This document shows positions 48,901 through 61,210 of a DNA stretch of 64,000 nucleotides, piece after piece. Under the pieces are notes generated by a model. The model did not search any database. It worked only from the letters and a program-made list of their open reading frames with translations, and was not told where the DNA came from. Numbering within the stretch: the first letter of the stretch is position 1; every line of letters starts with the position of its first letter. This DNA comes from Adineta ricciae (lineage: Eukaryota; Rotifera; Eurotatoria; Adinetida; Adinetidae). The stretch covers positions 186,001-250,000 of the forward strand of contig CAJNOJ010000053.1 of NCBI GenBank assembly GCA_905250025.1, in the 5' to 3' direction. The position numbers and the translations under genes were made by a program.

Positions 48901-51900
48901 TGATCGTGATATGAGGAGAAAAACAATAATAGAAATTCTAGAGTAGTCTCGTTAAGTTTCATCGGATATCGAATATTTTCCTTCTTGATGAAAGATATGC
49001 AAGCCGTGCATTAATGCCGAATTATATGTAAAATGATTCACTAGAAGAGAAATACTCTTTGATCTTCTTCGTTTTCTGCCGGCGTTTCCTGGTTGTTTTG
49101 ATAAGAAAGAACGATTACTGTCATGCCTGGAAAATAAGACTGACATCAACAATATCGTGTCTATTGATTTCATTTGTTTTTCTTTGTCGAATGAAAATGT
49201 TCGTAGTCAGCGTCGAACACGACAAGAAAAGATTGACTTTTCATCGAGGTTATACTTGTCATCATCTTCCTATTCGTATTTCTCGAAGTCCCTAGAGTAA
49301 TCAAAGTAACAAATTATTTACATATATTCAGGTTCGTGTCGTTCAATCGAGTCGTCCACAACCATTGGCACCTCCACCGCGACCAGTTCACATTGATGAT
49401 CGTCAACGTGAAGGTCAACGTATACATCATGGAGAACTCATCATCGAAGATCATCCACGACCATTCACATCATCAACTCAAACCACCGTCACCAAAGAAT
49501 ATCTTGACATTACAGATACCCGTTCGAAATCTTCGTCAGTCACTTCACCGCAAAAACCGTCGCAACCAACGACTGAATTCCATCTTGATGAACAACAATC
49601 ATGGACAGAAGAAGAATGGGAACAATGGCATTGTATTATGATGATTAAAAATGAACCCTATCGTGTTATATGGGTTCTCAACACTGCCACAGGTGATCGT
49701 CTACCATTACAGATCGCTTATCAACGTGGCTTAGTCGACGTTAAACAACGTTTGTTCTTCGATGAGAAATTAAACCGTAAATCACATACATTCGAAGAAG
49801 CTGTTGAATTAGGTTATATGGGTATTGAACCTGATACAGCATCATTACCAATTCATGTTGATGGAATTGATTATATGATTCATTGGGTACTAGACTCGTC
49901 AACAAAACGTCGAATCTTTCCACGACAAGCGGTACGAAAACAAATTTTAGATGCTGTTCACGGTCGATATATCAATCCGTTTAACAACTCTCAAGTTTCC
50001 TTGCATGAAGCTATTCATTTGAAATTTATTGGTGCAACTGAATATAATTCCAAAGATGATTCTTTAACAGTGACAATCAATCGACAAACATATACAATTA
50101 AATGGGTTTATGATACACGAAACATGAAGAAGATTCTTCCGCGTGATGCATTGAAACAAGGTATTCTCGATATTCAATTGAATGAATATCGTAAAGTTGA
50201 TACCAACGATGTTCTGACCATCTACGATGCTATACAAGCTGGTTACATACGCTGTAACGATGATGATTCATCATCGGACAACAGTGTTCGACCACCCTCG
50301 ATCATATCAGTTGATGAAGATGAACTAACCATTGCAACAAAGACGGCAACATATGTAATCACATCGGTTATACATCCATTGACACAGAAAGAAATCAAAG
50401 TGTCCGAAGCCATTGATTTGGGCATACTGGATAAAGAGATAGGTAAGAACAACGTCTTGGATGAAATTGATGCATAGAGTAGATGTCCGATGTTATCAGT
50501 GATGTTTAAAGAAAATGTCGACGTTAATAAGCAATGGGGTCTACTGACCTTTCAGATCAATTGATCGAAATCACTGATGAGTCATTGTGATAAAAATACA
50601 TAGACTAAACAAAAACAAAACGATTAGTATTCTTAATTTTTTTTAGGAAGTTATCGGGATTTAGTAACAAACGTTCAGTATGAATTAGCTGAAGCCATTA
50701 ATGAAGGTTTAGTTTATGCAACTATAATCGAAACCAAAGAGGATACAGAAATGTTAACATCCTCTGTTCAAGAGATAGTAAAGAAGTTTATTGTCAAAAG
50801 TGTAGCCGTGGATAGTGAATCACATGAAAAGATTGGTGGTCTAGAAGCACAAGCAATCGGTATTTTGAATTATGCTCAAGGTGTTTATCATGATCGAAAA
50901 TACAACGTGAAGATTCCACTCGATAAAGCTATCGAAAAGAAACTACTCGATGTGGAACTTGTCAGTCAGAATCGTTTTGAAGAATATGATTTGGAATTGA
51001 TTACAGATACGATTACGGAAAAACGCATTACATTATACCGAATTCATGGTGTACGTAACAATGTCTTGGATCGTATGGAATCGGGCGCTGTCGCTGTGAA
51101 AAATCAAATGATTGATACTGAAACAAAGACTTATACCGATTTTTCAACAGGCGAAACAATGACAATTCAAGAGGCCATCGATCGAAAATTAATCGAAGCT
51201 GAAATCAGCGAACATGTCGAAAGAAAACCGCTAGGTTTATCAATGCAAAACGCCATACGGCTCGGCTTCTACGTTGCAGAAACAGGTAAAATCCAAACTC
51301 AAGCACTGTTTTCTCGCACATCTATCTCTCTTTGTCTATCAAGGTACATTCCGTGATCCAGCTACTGAACACTATATGACATTGATGGAAGCCATTGAAC
51401 GTGGCCACATTCATGTCAATGGTGTTGCTTTTGCTGATAGTGAGCAAGGACCTATAACACTCTACGATGCTTTTTCACTTGGCTTGATCAATCGTCGGGA
51501 TGGTGGTAAACTCAATCCACCGAAAATCAGTGTTTATCGTGCACGATTAGTTGAATCGAAACTACATCGTATGAACGTGGAGGATGCGATACGTTGTGGT
51601 TTACTGAACCTTCGAACAGGTCTTTATAAACATCCGCATAGTGGTGAACAATTACATTTGAAAGAAGCCATTCAACGTGGTTTAATCGATGGACAAAGTA
51701 CGATTATTGAACATCCGACCAGCGGACGATTTATGTCGTTGAAAGATGCATTAGAAGGTATACGCATTGATAATGAAGGACAAGTGGTTGATTCTTATTC
51801 GAATAAAGTGATCACAACATTAGATTTAGCTTTTAATCATCGCAAACTATTCTCCCAGTTCGATGTCAATGCTGGTGAAGTGTTTCTACCATCACAAAAT

Positions 51901-54900
51901 GAAGCAGTTGGTTTCGAAAAAGCTATACGAAAGAATCTATTAGATAACAATCGAATGAAACTGTTCGATCCAAAAACTAGTCGAGAGTATACAATTCAAG
52001 ATGCGATTGAACGTGGTCTCGTCGATGCCGAATCAGGTCTAATCTATGATTCACATTCGCACACACAATATTCTGTTCGTGAAGCTATTCGTCATGGTAT
52101 TGTCGCTATTGTTGGCGCACCGCTCGTACCTATCAAAGCTGACCACGAAACAGTTGCTGCCAAGATCACATCGCGAAAACATCGACGACATTCAGTGGTG
52201 AAAAGTTCGTTACATTACGATTATAATAGTGCACCGGATTCAGGTGATGAAGATTCGCATGGTAGTGGTTGGCATCGAATCAAATCTCGAGGACGTGCCT
52301 TTAGTCCATTAAGTACAGATGAAACAAGTGACATCCGACGAAATATTCGAAGACGAACTGGCTCGAGTCCATCCGGAAGATGTCGAGATGACGATTGGCG
52401 AACAGGATGGAGAGATGGAAATAACGATGATGATGATACATTGGGTGGAAGTGGAGGTGGTGCGAGACGAACTGGAGGAAATACATTTTATTCAAGTGTT
52501 ACAACCCGAACAACGCAGCAAAGCGGTGGATCATCGAATCGATCGCAAGGAGGACGAACATCGTCGGGTTTTCAACAGAAAAGTAAGTCTAATTCTTTTT
52601 AGATTATAATAATAGACATGAACCGGGAGAAAACTTTGAACATTCTGTTGATTTAATATAACTAGACGTTTATATTTCGTCTCGATGTTGAACGTCTTCT
52701 GTTTTTGTAAAGAAAAAGTTTGTCTACCATAATATGTATTAAAGTTTACTTTTCAAGGTCAATTATATGTTATTTTTTTTCTTTAGAAGAAGACGTTTCT
52801 TCTTTATCAACAGTACAATTCAAGGTAAGTGCAATTATCAAACACTTAATTATTTATTTTGCATGTTCTGATTGTTTTTCTTTTATTCTAGGTGAGTTCG
52901 TTGGTATCAATGGTTCATCTTTCTTCTACTGACTACAATCCGACTGAATTGATGATGTTTTCTCTTTCTTATTACCTTTATTTATTAACACTTGTTCCAA
53001 CCATCTTATTCTCCGCATCTTCTCCTTCTTCTCCTTGGTTATCTATTTTCGTACAATGAACTTCGACACAAATATTCAATTAGGAATCTCTTCATCCCTC
53101 TTTTTCTGTTGTTACTATTATGATCTATTCTTATTCTTCTTTGTTATGTGTACAGAACAGAATTTCCTCATTTGTGTCTTGTTCTGCTTGTGTATAAACG
53201 TTTATTTTGTTTTTGTCTCTAATTTGTGCTAGTATTAGATCAAAAAAACGCAACTATATACACAAAATAAGAAATCAACCCACCTAGAGAGCCTTTTTTA
53301 GTATATACATATCTATATCTATTTGCTCTACCGCGCTTCACTCTTTTATTACGATTGTACACTGTTTTTTTTTTCGTTTTTCGTTTTTCTTTCTTTGTCT
53401 CACAAAAAATAGAGACAAGAAGATAGAGGAAGATTCAAAAATATAATGTATATGAAAACTCGACTTCATGTTTATCAAGGCGACAGCTGAAACTCACCGA
53501 ACAGCGAATGAACGAAATCGACGAAACTGAAAAGTTCCTTGATATCATATAAACTGATTCTCTTCTGCTCCTCTGCATGCTCAACGGGTATTGAAATCGA
53601 TATACTATGAGGGGAAATGTTCAATTGTCTATATTACATTTTTCAGGAAAATGAACATTCAGTGAAAACTGTGTTGGGTGTACAGGTGATTGAATCTATT
53701 CTTAAAAATCCATCTTTCCTAATATCACATAAAATGCTTGCATATCGCTGCTTGTTTTTCGCATGTTTTTATTTTGCTATGATTATGTTGAAAAGATGTT
53801 CGTATTACTAATGAAAGTTCGTGTTTAGAATGAAGAAAATCACTGGATTTCTGATATGCAAGCCGTCGCTGATCGTTTAACATTGCTGAATACACAATGG
53901 AATCAATATGTGTATCTAACAGATGATGCTGATGAACTTCGAGCGAACATAGAAGAGATTAGAGTAAGAAAGCAGACTTTATTGTCATAATTACGAATTT
54001 ATTGGTTTTTACAGGTCCTGCAATCCGAAATTGAGGAAGAGCAAGTCAAGATAGAGATACTTTCTCAACAAGCTGAATACATCAATCCTCAATTTGTTCC
54101 ATTGAGTAACGATCTCGAAGAAAAACGAGTCGAAGTACGTTTATAGTTATTCTCTCTTAACTATTTGTTCGTTAACAGTAAGACACAATTGAATTCCCAA
54201 GTTTATTGTTAGATACAGCAGGTACTGCATGACAAAAGATAATTTCCGATTGTCAATGTCTGTCGACACTTTGCATAACATGTATATGTCATACTAGGAG
54301 GAGAGATAAACAAAACAAGGCCGACTGTGCCATTAACATGAGTCAGACCAGTCAGTAATGTCAATCTCGATTCAAAGTGTGTAAAACAAATAGAAATAAT
54401 CTAATGAGTTTTACGGTCAATCGAATCATTACGATTATTGTTTTATTCTTATTAAGATATGCAATACTAACAAGAAGCTGACGAATATTTTCGAATGTTT
54501 TCTCCTTCAAACTGAGCAATTCAATGTCACTTATACTTATCTAACTGAATGGTTTAAAACGAATAACAAAGAACTTGCAGCACCAGGGAACTTAACCACA
54601 TTGAATGTAGATCATAATAAGTTGAAGGACATTCGAAATGAAGGAATTCATTTACAAACTGATCTCAAGACTCTTCAAGATTATTTACAAAACATTGATC
54701 TGACTATACAAGACTTTCAAAAACTAACAAACGATCGGCAATGCCGAAGTGTTTTTCATCAATATCAGCATCGATTTCAACTTCTGTCAATTAAACATGC
54801 CGAATTTCTCCAGCAAATCAAGAACATTTCCGATCAGTATGAAAGTTTCATCAATCTTTTCGATGAAATCAATCATCTAAACAATGAATTTCTCAAAACA

Positions 54901-57900
54901 ATGAATGAATTCGATCAGCATCTCACTGTCAATAAAAAGGTAAAACTTCTATTGACACATATTCGTTTTCATTTCTATTTTTCTGTTTTATTAGAATGAC
55001 AATACCCTACAATTGCTCTTACTCAACGTCCAACAACACCTAGATAAACTCCATCTGCTTGCCAAACATGAACCGAGTTCACCTGAAATCAAAGAACATG
55101 TGAGTGTTGCTTTAGTTGTGTCAGCACGGAGCCAGATTAATAATAAGTTCGATGTTTTTCTTTCTATTCCACCCTTGAGAAGGCACAAGACAGAACAAGA
55201 AAAACTTTCTATAGAAAATGGAATTCCTCCTTTTCTTTTCTTCTTGTCCTCTTCGAAAAAAAAAAAAGAAAGAAAACGTCTAGCTGATCATAATACGTTG
55301 TTTTGCGCTTGCTTTTCAACACACGGCAAAATAACACAGACATCGTAAACACATAAAAACACGTACGAGTCTCTTTTATAGCTCTCTAACTTACTTCATT
55401 CTCATACTGAACGATACAATGACGCGCAAAGACGTTTGATGCATCATTTCGATTTAATTCAACGTTATCTTCATGAAAGACAAACAATCAAAGAGCGAAT
55501 TGATGAATTAGATGTTTGGCTGGTGAACAACGTAGAAAATGACTTTCTCTCTCAACCATTATCATTGAAACGTTCGAAACTTGATCAACAGATCGTCAAT
55601 TTCCGACAATTTCACGCACAATTACGCACGCGTCGATTTTCCTACGACTCAGATATTAACACAAATGTTAATCATGAAGAATTGTTTGACGAAAACGATG
55701 AGAAGTCTTTAAAAACAACTGAAAAACATCTCCATCTATTAGAACAACGAGCATCACAATACAACGAACGAATTAATCGTGTCTCAACACGTTTGAACGA
55801 ATTTCACCTCGAACATGCCTATTTAATCGAGAATTATTCAAAAACGTTTCGTCGTTTTACTGAGCAAATCGAACATAATGATGATCTGGACTTTACCGCT
55901 CTTCAGGCACTATTAAGCAACGATCAACAATCAAATATCGATCATAAGTTATACCAAGAGTTGGTTAACGCGTTGTTAGATGAAGAGAATATTGAAGATG
56001 AAAATGAAATCATCGAACTTATTCAGCAAATCAATGAACACGAAAAACAATGCAAACGTTTTCAAAACGATCTCAAATTGATTCTCCATACCCGACAGAT
56101 CATTTTTGATCAATACGAATCGGCCATGAATCATATTCAGGAATGGTTGACTACAACGGATCAATTATTAAATCAGCAATTACCGATGCATGTGTGTCAA
56201 CAGCTGCTAATCGAACATTCACAGTTACCTATAGAACAATTGAAAACATACAATGAACAATTCATTCAGTTCTATTCATCGGCGAATCTGCTGAATCTCT
56301 ATGAACAACTCAAAGTCACCAAAAAAGACAGAAATTTAACGAAAATCACGTCTGTTGCTCAAACCCAAACAGACCGAATCATAGAAACTTATCATCTGAT
56401 CAAACAACGCATTGTTCAATATATTCAGCAATTGGAAAATCTTCAACAACACGTCGGTCAATATCGGCTAGCAAAACAAATCGCTGAAGATTCGATCGCA
56501 AAAGCCAAATCATTCGTGAATTTGGACGAGAACATCGTACTTCCATTAGACGATCAACATATTGAAGAAATGTTACAAAAATATCAAGTAAGCTTAGTTT
56601 GATCTGATTGAGATCGAGTGTAAAAATCTGTCTCTTCGAAATTAGAAAACATTCGATCGACTGAAATCCATGTCCTTTACGATCGATGATTTCAAAACGA
56701 TCGGTTTGACCCTAAGCAAAACTGCTCAACGTTACATCGATGTCGATTCCATTCGAAATGAAATCGAATCAATCGGTAAGAAAAAGTAAACGATTGATTT
56801 TCTGACATATCTCGTTTTATTCAGAAAAATCCTGGTGTGAATGTATTGAATTCGTTCTGGATACGATCGACTATCTCCAGCTACATCAGGAAGATTTAAG
56901 AGAATTTTCTCAATCGCTCAAACATTTGCTGACTATTCTCAACGAGAAGCACATCTATCTCGAGAAGATTCATCACGATCAACTAGATCAGTTTTACCAT
57001 GATACTGAAAAACTGTACGAACAAATCGAAGTATTGAATCAAAAAGGACAGTTATTACTACAAACCTCGGGTGTTGATTCAAACGACAATCCTGTTGAAC
57101 GATTACTAGAAACAATCAATCAGCACTATGATAATCTCATTTTGAAAATCAAAGCTCGTTTAAGTGGAACTTATATCACACCATCGTCGACTCCTGTCAG
57201 AATAAATGAAGTATGAAGAATTAAATAGGAAGTATTCAGAGAAACCAATGATTCTAACTTATTTAGATTCTATCGCCCACGACAACAACTCAGTTAATCG
57301 ATGAACTTCGTCATCAAATCGACGAATTGACTGTAACAATGAATGAACTCTCAGAGTTATTAGTCTCATCCACAGGTGACATCATATCCTCTCAACCGAA
57401 TACTTTAACTGAACAATTGGTTGACAATGCTGTGGTACAGAATGAATTAGAAAAACATCAAGCTCGATTCGAACACCTGTTCTCGAATCTTGACAGATTA
57501 AATCGAATCAAACTCACTCAAGGTGACGTTAAGATAATCAAAGGTAAGAACGCTCAACAAGGCTCATCGATCGATAAGAATTTATGTTTAGATCTGCATG
57601 AAAAACTTTCTCTTCTCAACAGTCATTGGTCAATTATGAAACAATCGAATGATTTGCGGCAAGAAAATCTTCTTCTCACCCAAACCTGTGCCGGGCAATT
57701 CTGGCTCGACTATAACGAACTTTCCGTCCTTCTTACGCAAATTTCTGCTCAGTTAAAACAAATCCATCCATGTCCGACGTCATTCGAGCATGAACAACAA
57801 CAATACGATCAGTTACGCACTCGTTTTCTCTCTCACCAAGTAAAATTTCAGCATCTAATTCAGCAACAAACTCCACAACTAGTCGCATTGGTTTCGGATA

Positions 57901-60790
57901 ATGATCAAGAAGCCGAAGAAATCAAAGGTTGTGTTCACCAGTTAGAACAGGAATGGACTCGTCTCGATAGAGAATTTATTCAATGTCAATCCGAGTTCAA
58001 ACAAGCAATGATTAAGTCTGTGGAGTTCAAATCTAAATTAGAAAATGTGTCCACATGGATCGATCAAGCATCACATCAATGTGTGACGAATGAAGATGCA
58101 AATAAATTTGAACGTATCAGAACAATCAAAGAGCATTTAGATAAGAAATATCTTGATATCATCAATCTCAAGCAAGATTACACTGATAATACAACCGAAC
58201 ATCAACTGATAGAAATTGATACGAAATGGAATCAACTTAACGAACAAATTCAGGAACAGTAAGTAGATTTAAACAGGAAACCTCCATTTAATTCTGAGTT
58301 TGGATAAAACTCATCGTTTTTTTTTATAGAAAAACCCTCGTCTACGATCTTGCTCTTCGTCAAAACCGTGTCGATGATGTAACTACTGACATAACACAGT
58401 CACTAGATGCGTGCTTATTGAAACTATCAGCTTTGTCCACAAATACTACTGATATCAATTCCAATGATATAAAACAAATCGAACTATTGCTGGCGAAATT
58501 CCGCATTCTCTTGAATGACATTCAATTGATCTCATACGACCTTGAACAATTAAAAAATAGTGATTTCGAAGATCAAAACTCACTCTTATCGATTAACAAA
58601 CGTTGGGAAGAACTACTTGCTCGCACGAATGAACAATATGAACATCTTGAAAGACGATTGGAACAAATCAAACTAACGAATCAGTTATCCGACAGAATAT
58701 CTAAGGAACTGAATGTAATTGACAAACAAGCGAATGAAAGTACAATCAATACGAACTTTTCAATTCTCATTCAATGTCTCAAATATCTCGAAGAACAAAT
58801 CCAAACAGAATTTCCAGATGAAAACTGCGAATTGAAAAGTAAACAAAGAAGAATTTTTCCATCATTTGATGTTGCTTTTTTTTTGTAGAGCATTTAATAC
58901 AAGTTAAACAACGTTTGACACTTAAGCATGATAAATTACGTGAATTAAAACATTCCATGAACAGTTTTCATCGATTGCTACAGAAATTTCTTGATCTATT
59001 AGGCGAAAATGAGCGATTTTTGAACACGCGAAAGCCAGTCCATCGTCGTTTTGCACTTTATTCAGCTTTGCTCAATCAAATGGATGAGCAAAAAGCGTTT
59101 CAAAAACAAGTAGACACTTATAAACAACAATTCCATGATTTAGAGAAATTAGTCGCACATTTGAAAATGATAACATCAAAACCAGATATAAATCAAATAT
59201 TGAACTCGTTTGCATCAGTTCAAACACGTTGGCAACGACTTCTAACTCGAACGAATGAACGAACTAAAGAATTAGAAAAAGTTTTCCAAGAAACGAAAAA
59301 GGTATTCAAGCGAAGAAAATCTTTGTTTTGTAATCGTTATGTTTGTTCAGATCGTTCGACCCATGGTGGCTGATATCGATCGAATTAAAAGTGAAGTTAA
59401 TCGGCAAACATCTCTTTGCCAATGTTCAAATAAATATCATGTACAACAAGTCGCTGAAGGACGATATCGAGTAAATAATGGAAATAGTGATGAGATATAT
59501 CAATAAAACGCATGCTTGTTGTAGTTCGGCGGATCACAAAGTCTTCGTCTCGTTCGTGTACTTCGATCAACGGTGATGGTTCGAGTCGGCGGAGGATGGA
59601 CTGCATTGGATGAATTTCTTGTTCGACACGATCCTTGTCGAGGTAATATAGAACTAGATGCGTAGAGTAGAAACCTTCTGTCAAACTCAATAAGAATCCT
59701 GAGTTCCTATATCGCAAATCGTTCACTTTTCTAGTTCACAAACAGAGAGGACCTATGAAATACCACAATCCAGTATTTACAGATACACAGGCGACGAATA
59801 CCGTCAGTCAAATAACTTATAATCCATCATTACTACATCTTCAGTTTGCCTCTTGGGCATTCGCAGGTAGATTATGATCGCCAGTCTAATCTCACATATA
59901 TGATTTTTAAAATCATTACATCTGATACTAACGCATTGTTTCTGAATTATGTTATTTGAATATTATGAGAATCGATAAAACTACGAGCGAATCTCTTGTA
60001 TTCAGGAATGCACATCTACAAACAATTCTTAACTGCTCTCACTACAGGTATTTCTGTCTATCTGTACGTTGTTCATTGTTGTATACTAATACGTGTCGTT
60101 CTTGTCGTGTCGTATTATTCAGAAGATTCTTGCAACTAAACATTGATCTTTTAGCTAAAGGTCGAACAAACTTTGAGCTATATCCAGATAGTTTCGTGTT
60201 ACCTGATGGTGCTGCTCAGTCCATGACATTGTTCAAACCAAGATTTGTTACCGTCCGACAAACAAGCAATCTCTTACAACCACAACCATCATCAACAACA
60301 ACAACAACAAAACAATCGCTATCAGTTACACCAATTCGAGTCAGTGAAATGATCTAATTGATCAAATTCGATTTCCAATCTTTGAATTTCTTTAGCCTGT
60401 GAAAGATAAACCACGACGTCCTTCGCCATCATCCATGTCATTGATTCCACCGCCAAATTTTTCAACAAACGGTGATTTCTCCGTGTCCATTGACGATCTA
60501 TCCACTTCATCTCATCATATCTCCAGTAAGTGATTGAAATTCTTCTATTCAACCTTAAACAGAAAACTTTATTCATCAAAGGTGACTTGGAAACAAAACA
60601 ATCTCATATTCCAATCGCGACTACCATGTACACACCTGCAACATCAACTCTCAGTCGAACATCCAGTCGAGACAGTCTTTTTTCGGAAAATTCTTCGTTT
60701 TCAACTCAATCCGTACAACCGCGACGACCTAGTAAACTTCCATTACCAGTTTCTCGACGTAAAAAGTCCGCATCGACGAAAACTTCATAA
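38841..60790 (+). CDS. Giant spectraplakin (MACF1/dystonin/Shot-like), many exons
   Basis: More than forty exons over 22 kb can be read through in one frame by GT-AG joins. Domain order: tandem calponin-homology actin-binding domain, plakin domain, about thirty plakin repeats, spectrin-repeat rod, GAR microtubule-binding domain, and a Ser/Arg-rich tail. This is the spectraplakin architecture, which links actin, microtubules and, through plakin repeats, intermediate filaments or junctions. The total would exceed 4500 residues. Most introns are 46-65 nt. Larger ones at 40761-41538, 41847-43062, 44522-45823, 48806-49331 and about 53,000 could hold isoform control. The typical EF-hand pair before GAR appears absent. 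Alternative start and stop sites are likely (42388 and 52602). MACF1 and dystonin cannot be told apart, since the gene predates that split. Confidence 0.88.
40930..41020. repeat. Nested inverted-repeat hairpin inside a spectraplakin intron
   Basis: Outer arms CAGGAAT (40930-40936) and ATTCCTG (41014-41020) enclose inner arms ACTGTCTTA (40939-40947) and TAAGACAGT (40997-41005), both perfect complements. Between them is a 12-nt perfect palindrome ATTCGGCCGAAT (40958-40969) plus AAAGCTTT and AGCGCT palindromes. In a 35% GC background this is a strong local structure. It could be a small non-autonomous transposon remnant, a Helitron-like end or a structured RNA element. No coding sequence or target-site duplication was established. 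Confidence 0.55.
42388..42975 (+). CDS. Candidate alternative first (or cassette) exon of spectraplakin
   Basis: A 209-codon open frame (ATG 42388 to stop 43012) inside the 1.2 kb intron between HQ (41846) and [10 protein letters not shown] (43063). Composition is coding-like, Ser/Thr/His/Arg-rich, with [20 protein letters not shown] in the middle. A phase 0 donor (AAT|GTTATA at 42975) would join it to DFEHEL in frame, but the donor is weak. The open frame is closed upstream by TAG, which suits a first exon with its own promoter; the same TAG, in TTCATTAG, could also act as an acceptor for a cassette exon. Plectin and dystonin use several alternative first exons, so this is plausible but unproven. 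Confidence 0.45.
44522..45823 (+). other. 1.3 kb spectraplakin intron with microsatellites
   Basis: Bounded by donor A|GTAAGTG and acceptor CTCGTAG|GT, joining Lys-Thr-Thr to Ser-Phe-Ile-Asp in frame. Contains TG/AG runs (44571-44591), TCG trinucleotide repeats near 44785 and AGACAGACAG near 44930. No gene seen. Confidence 0.6.
45824..52250 (+). other. Spectraplakin plakin-repeat region (~30 units)
   Basis: After a disordered leader with poly-Asn and Ser-rich runs (45960-46300), about thirty repeats of the form hT-x-EAI-x-x-G-hh-D follow, for example [20 protein letters not shown] and [20 protein letters not shown]. They come in three clusters, about 46940-48260, 49660-50720 and 50790-52120. 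The spacers contain Arg/Pro-rich text such as RQEGQRIHH-like blocks and a [10 protein letters not shown] motif at about 49600. In vertebrate plakins these repeats bind intermediate filaments. Bdelloid filaments and junctions would be the likely partners, but this is inferred. Confidence 0.85.
52251..52602 (+). other. Gly-Ser-Arg tail with possible alternative C-terminus
   Basis: After the last plakin repeat the exon becomes Gly/Ser/Arg-rich ([38 protein letters not shown]) and reads into TAG at 52600-52602. This recalls the GSR tails of plectin and desmoplakin. A consensus donor, AAAA|GTAAGT (52583), sits just before the stop. If used, it joins to [13 protein letters not shown] at 52790 and on into the spectrin rod. 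So the same exon could end a short plectin-like isoform or continue to the full spectraplakin. A further stop-containing exon option begins at 52893. Confidence 0.55.
52840..53645 (+). other. Spectraplakin intron or alternative 3' UTR
   Basis: About 800 bp of T-rich sequence between the VQFK exon and [13 protein letters not shown] at 53646. An acceptor at 52892 could start an alternative terminal exon ([16 protein letters not shown] to a stop near 53058). Otherwise nothing is seen. Confidence 0.4.
53646..59301 (+). other. Spectraplakin spectrin-repeat rod
   Basis: A succession of coiled-coil exons with W-x-x-h / hh-x-x-W patterns, such as [97 protein letters not shown] and [20 protein letters not shown]. 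About ten or more repeats are present, fewer than the twenty-plus of vertebrate MACF1. Large exons at 55400-56589 and 57290-58260 hold several repeats each. The rod forms a flexible spacer between actin- and microtubule-binding ends. Confidence 0.8.
59352..60790 (+). other. Spectraplakin GAR domain and EB-binding-like tail
   Basis: GAR (Gas2-related) domain: [19 protein letters not shown], then after a 54-nt intron [20 protein letters not shown] and [18 protein letters not shown]. After two more introns the tail begins [20 protein letters not shown], the conserved spectraplakin post-GAR motif. A Ser/Pro/Arg-rich tail follows, ending [22 protein letters not shown] with flanking basic residues resembles the SxIP EB1-binding motif (Leu for Ile). 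These parts bind microtubules and their plus ends. No EF-hand loop (DxDxDG) precedes GAR in this gene. Confidence 0.88.
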
Positions 60791-61210
60791 CTAAACATAG
60801 ATTTTGTTCCTATTCAACACACTTTCGAGCATCAATTGCCATTGGTTTTGTCTTTTTACTTTCTATATAAGGTTCATTGTTTTGACCAGTTCTTTTTAGT
60901 CGTTTTTCCTTCTTTTCATTTTCCTAATGTTGTTGCATTTTGTTTTGTTATAAAAGAAAAATAAGATGGAACTGATAGATATCGCTCTTTCAGCACAACT
61001 TAAGACCTTCAACCCAACACAGGATAAAACTAATCTATACACTTTGATTCCAGGCAATTCCCATTTGGCATATAATAATAATCATTACAGATTTGATATC
61101 CGAGTACTGTAATAGACAATACAGAACATCCATAAAAGTACATTATTATCGCTATGTATAAATACACTATACGTGACGAACTTTGTATCAAAGATTGACT
61201 TCAATTTGGA
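60791..61210. other. Intergenic stretch
   Basis: About 420 bp between the spectraplakin stop and the CAP gene. Contains the spectraplakin 3' UTR; the T-rich stretch near 60900-60960 is typical of one. No gene seen. Confidence 0.45.
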
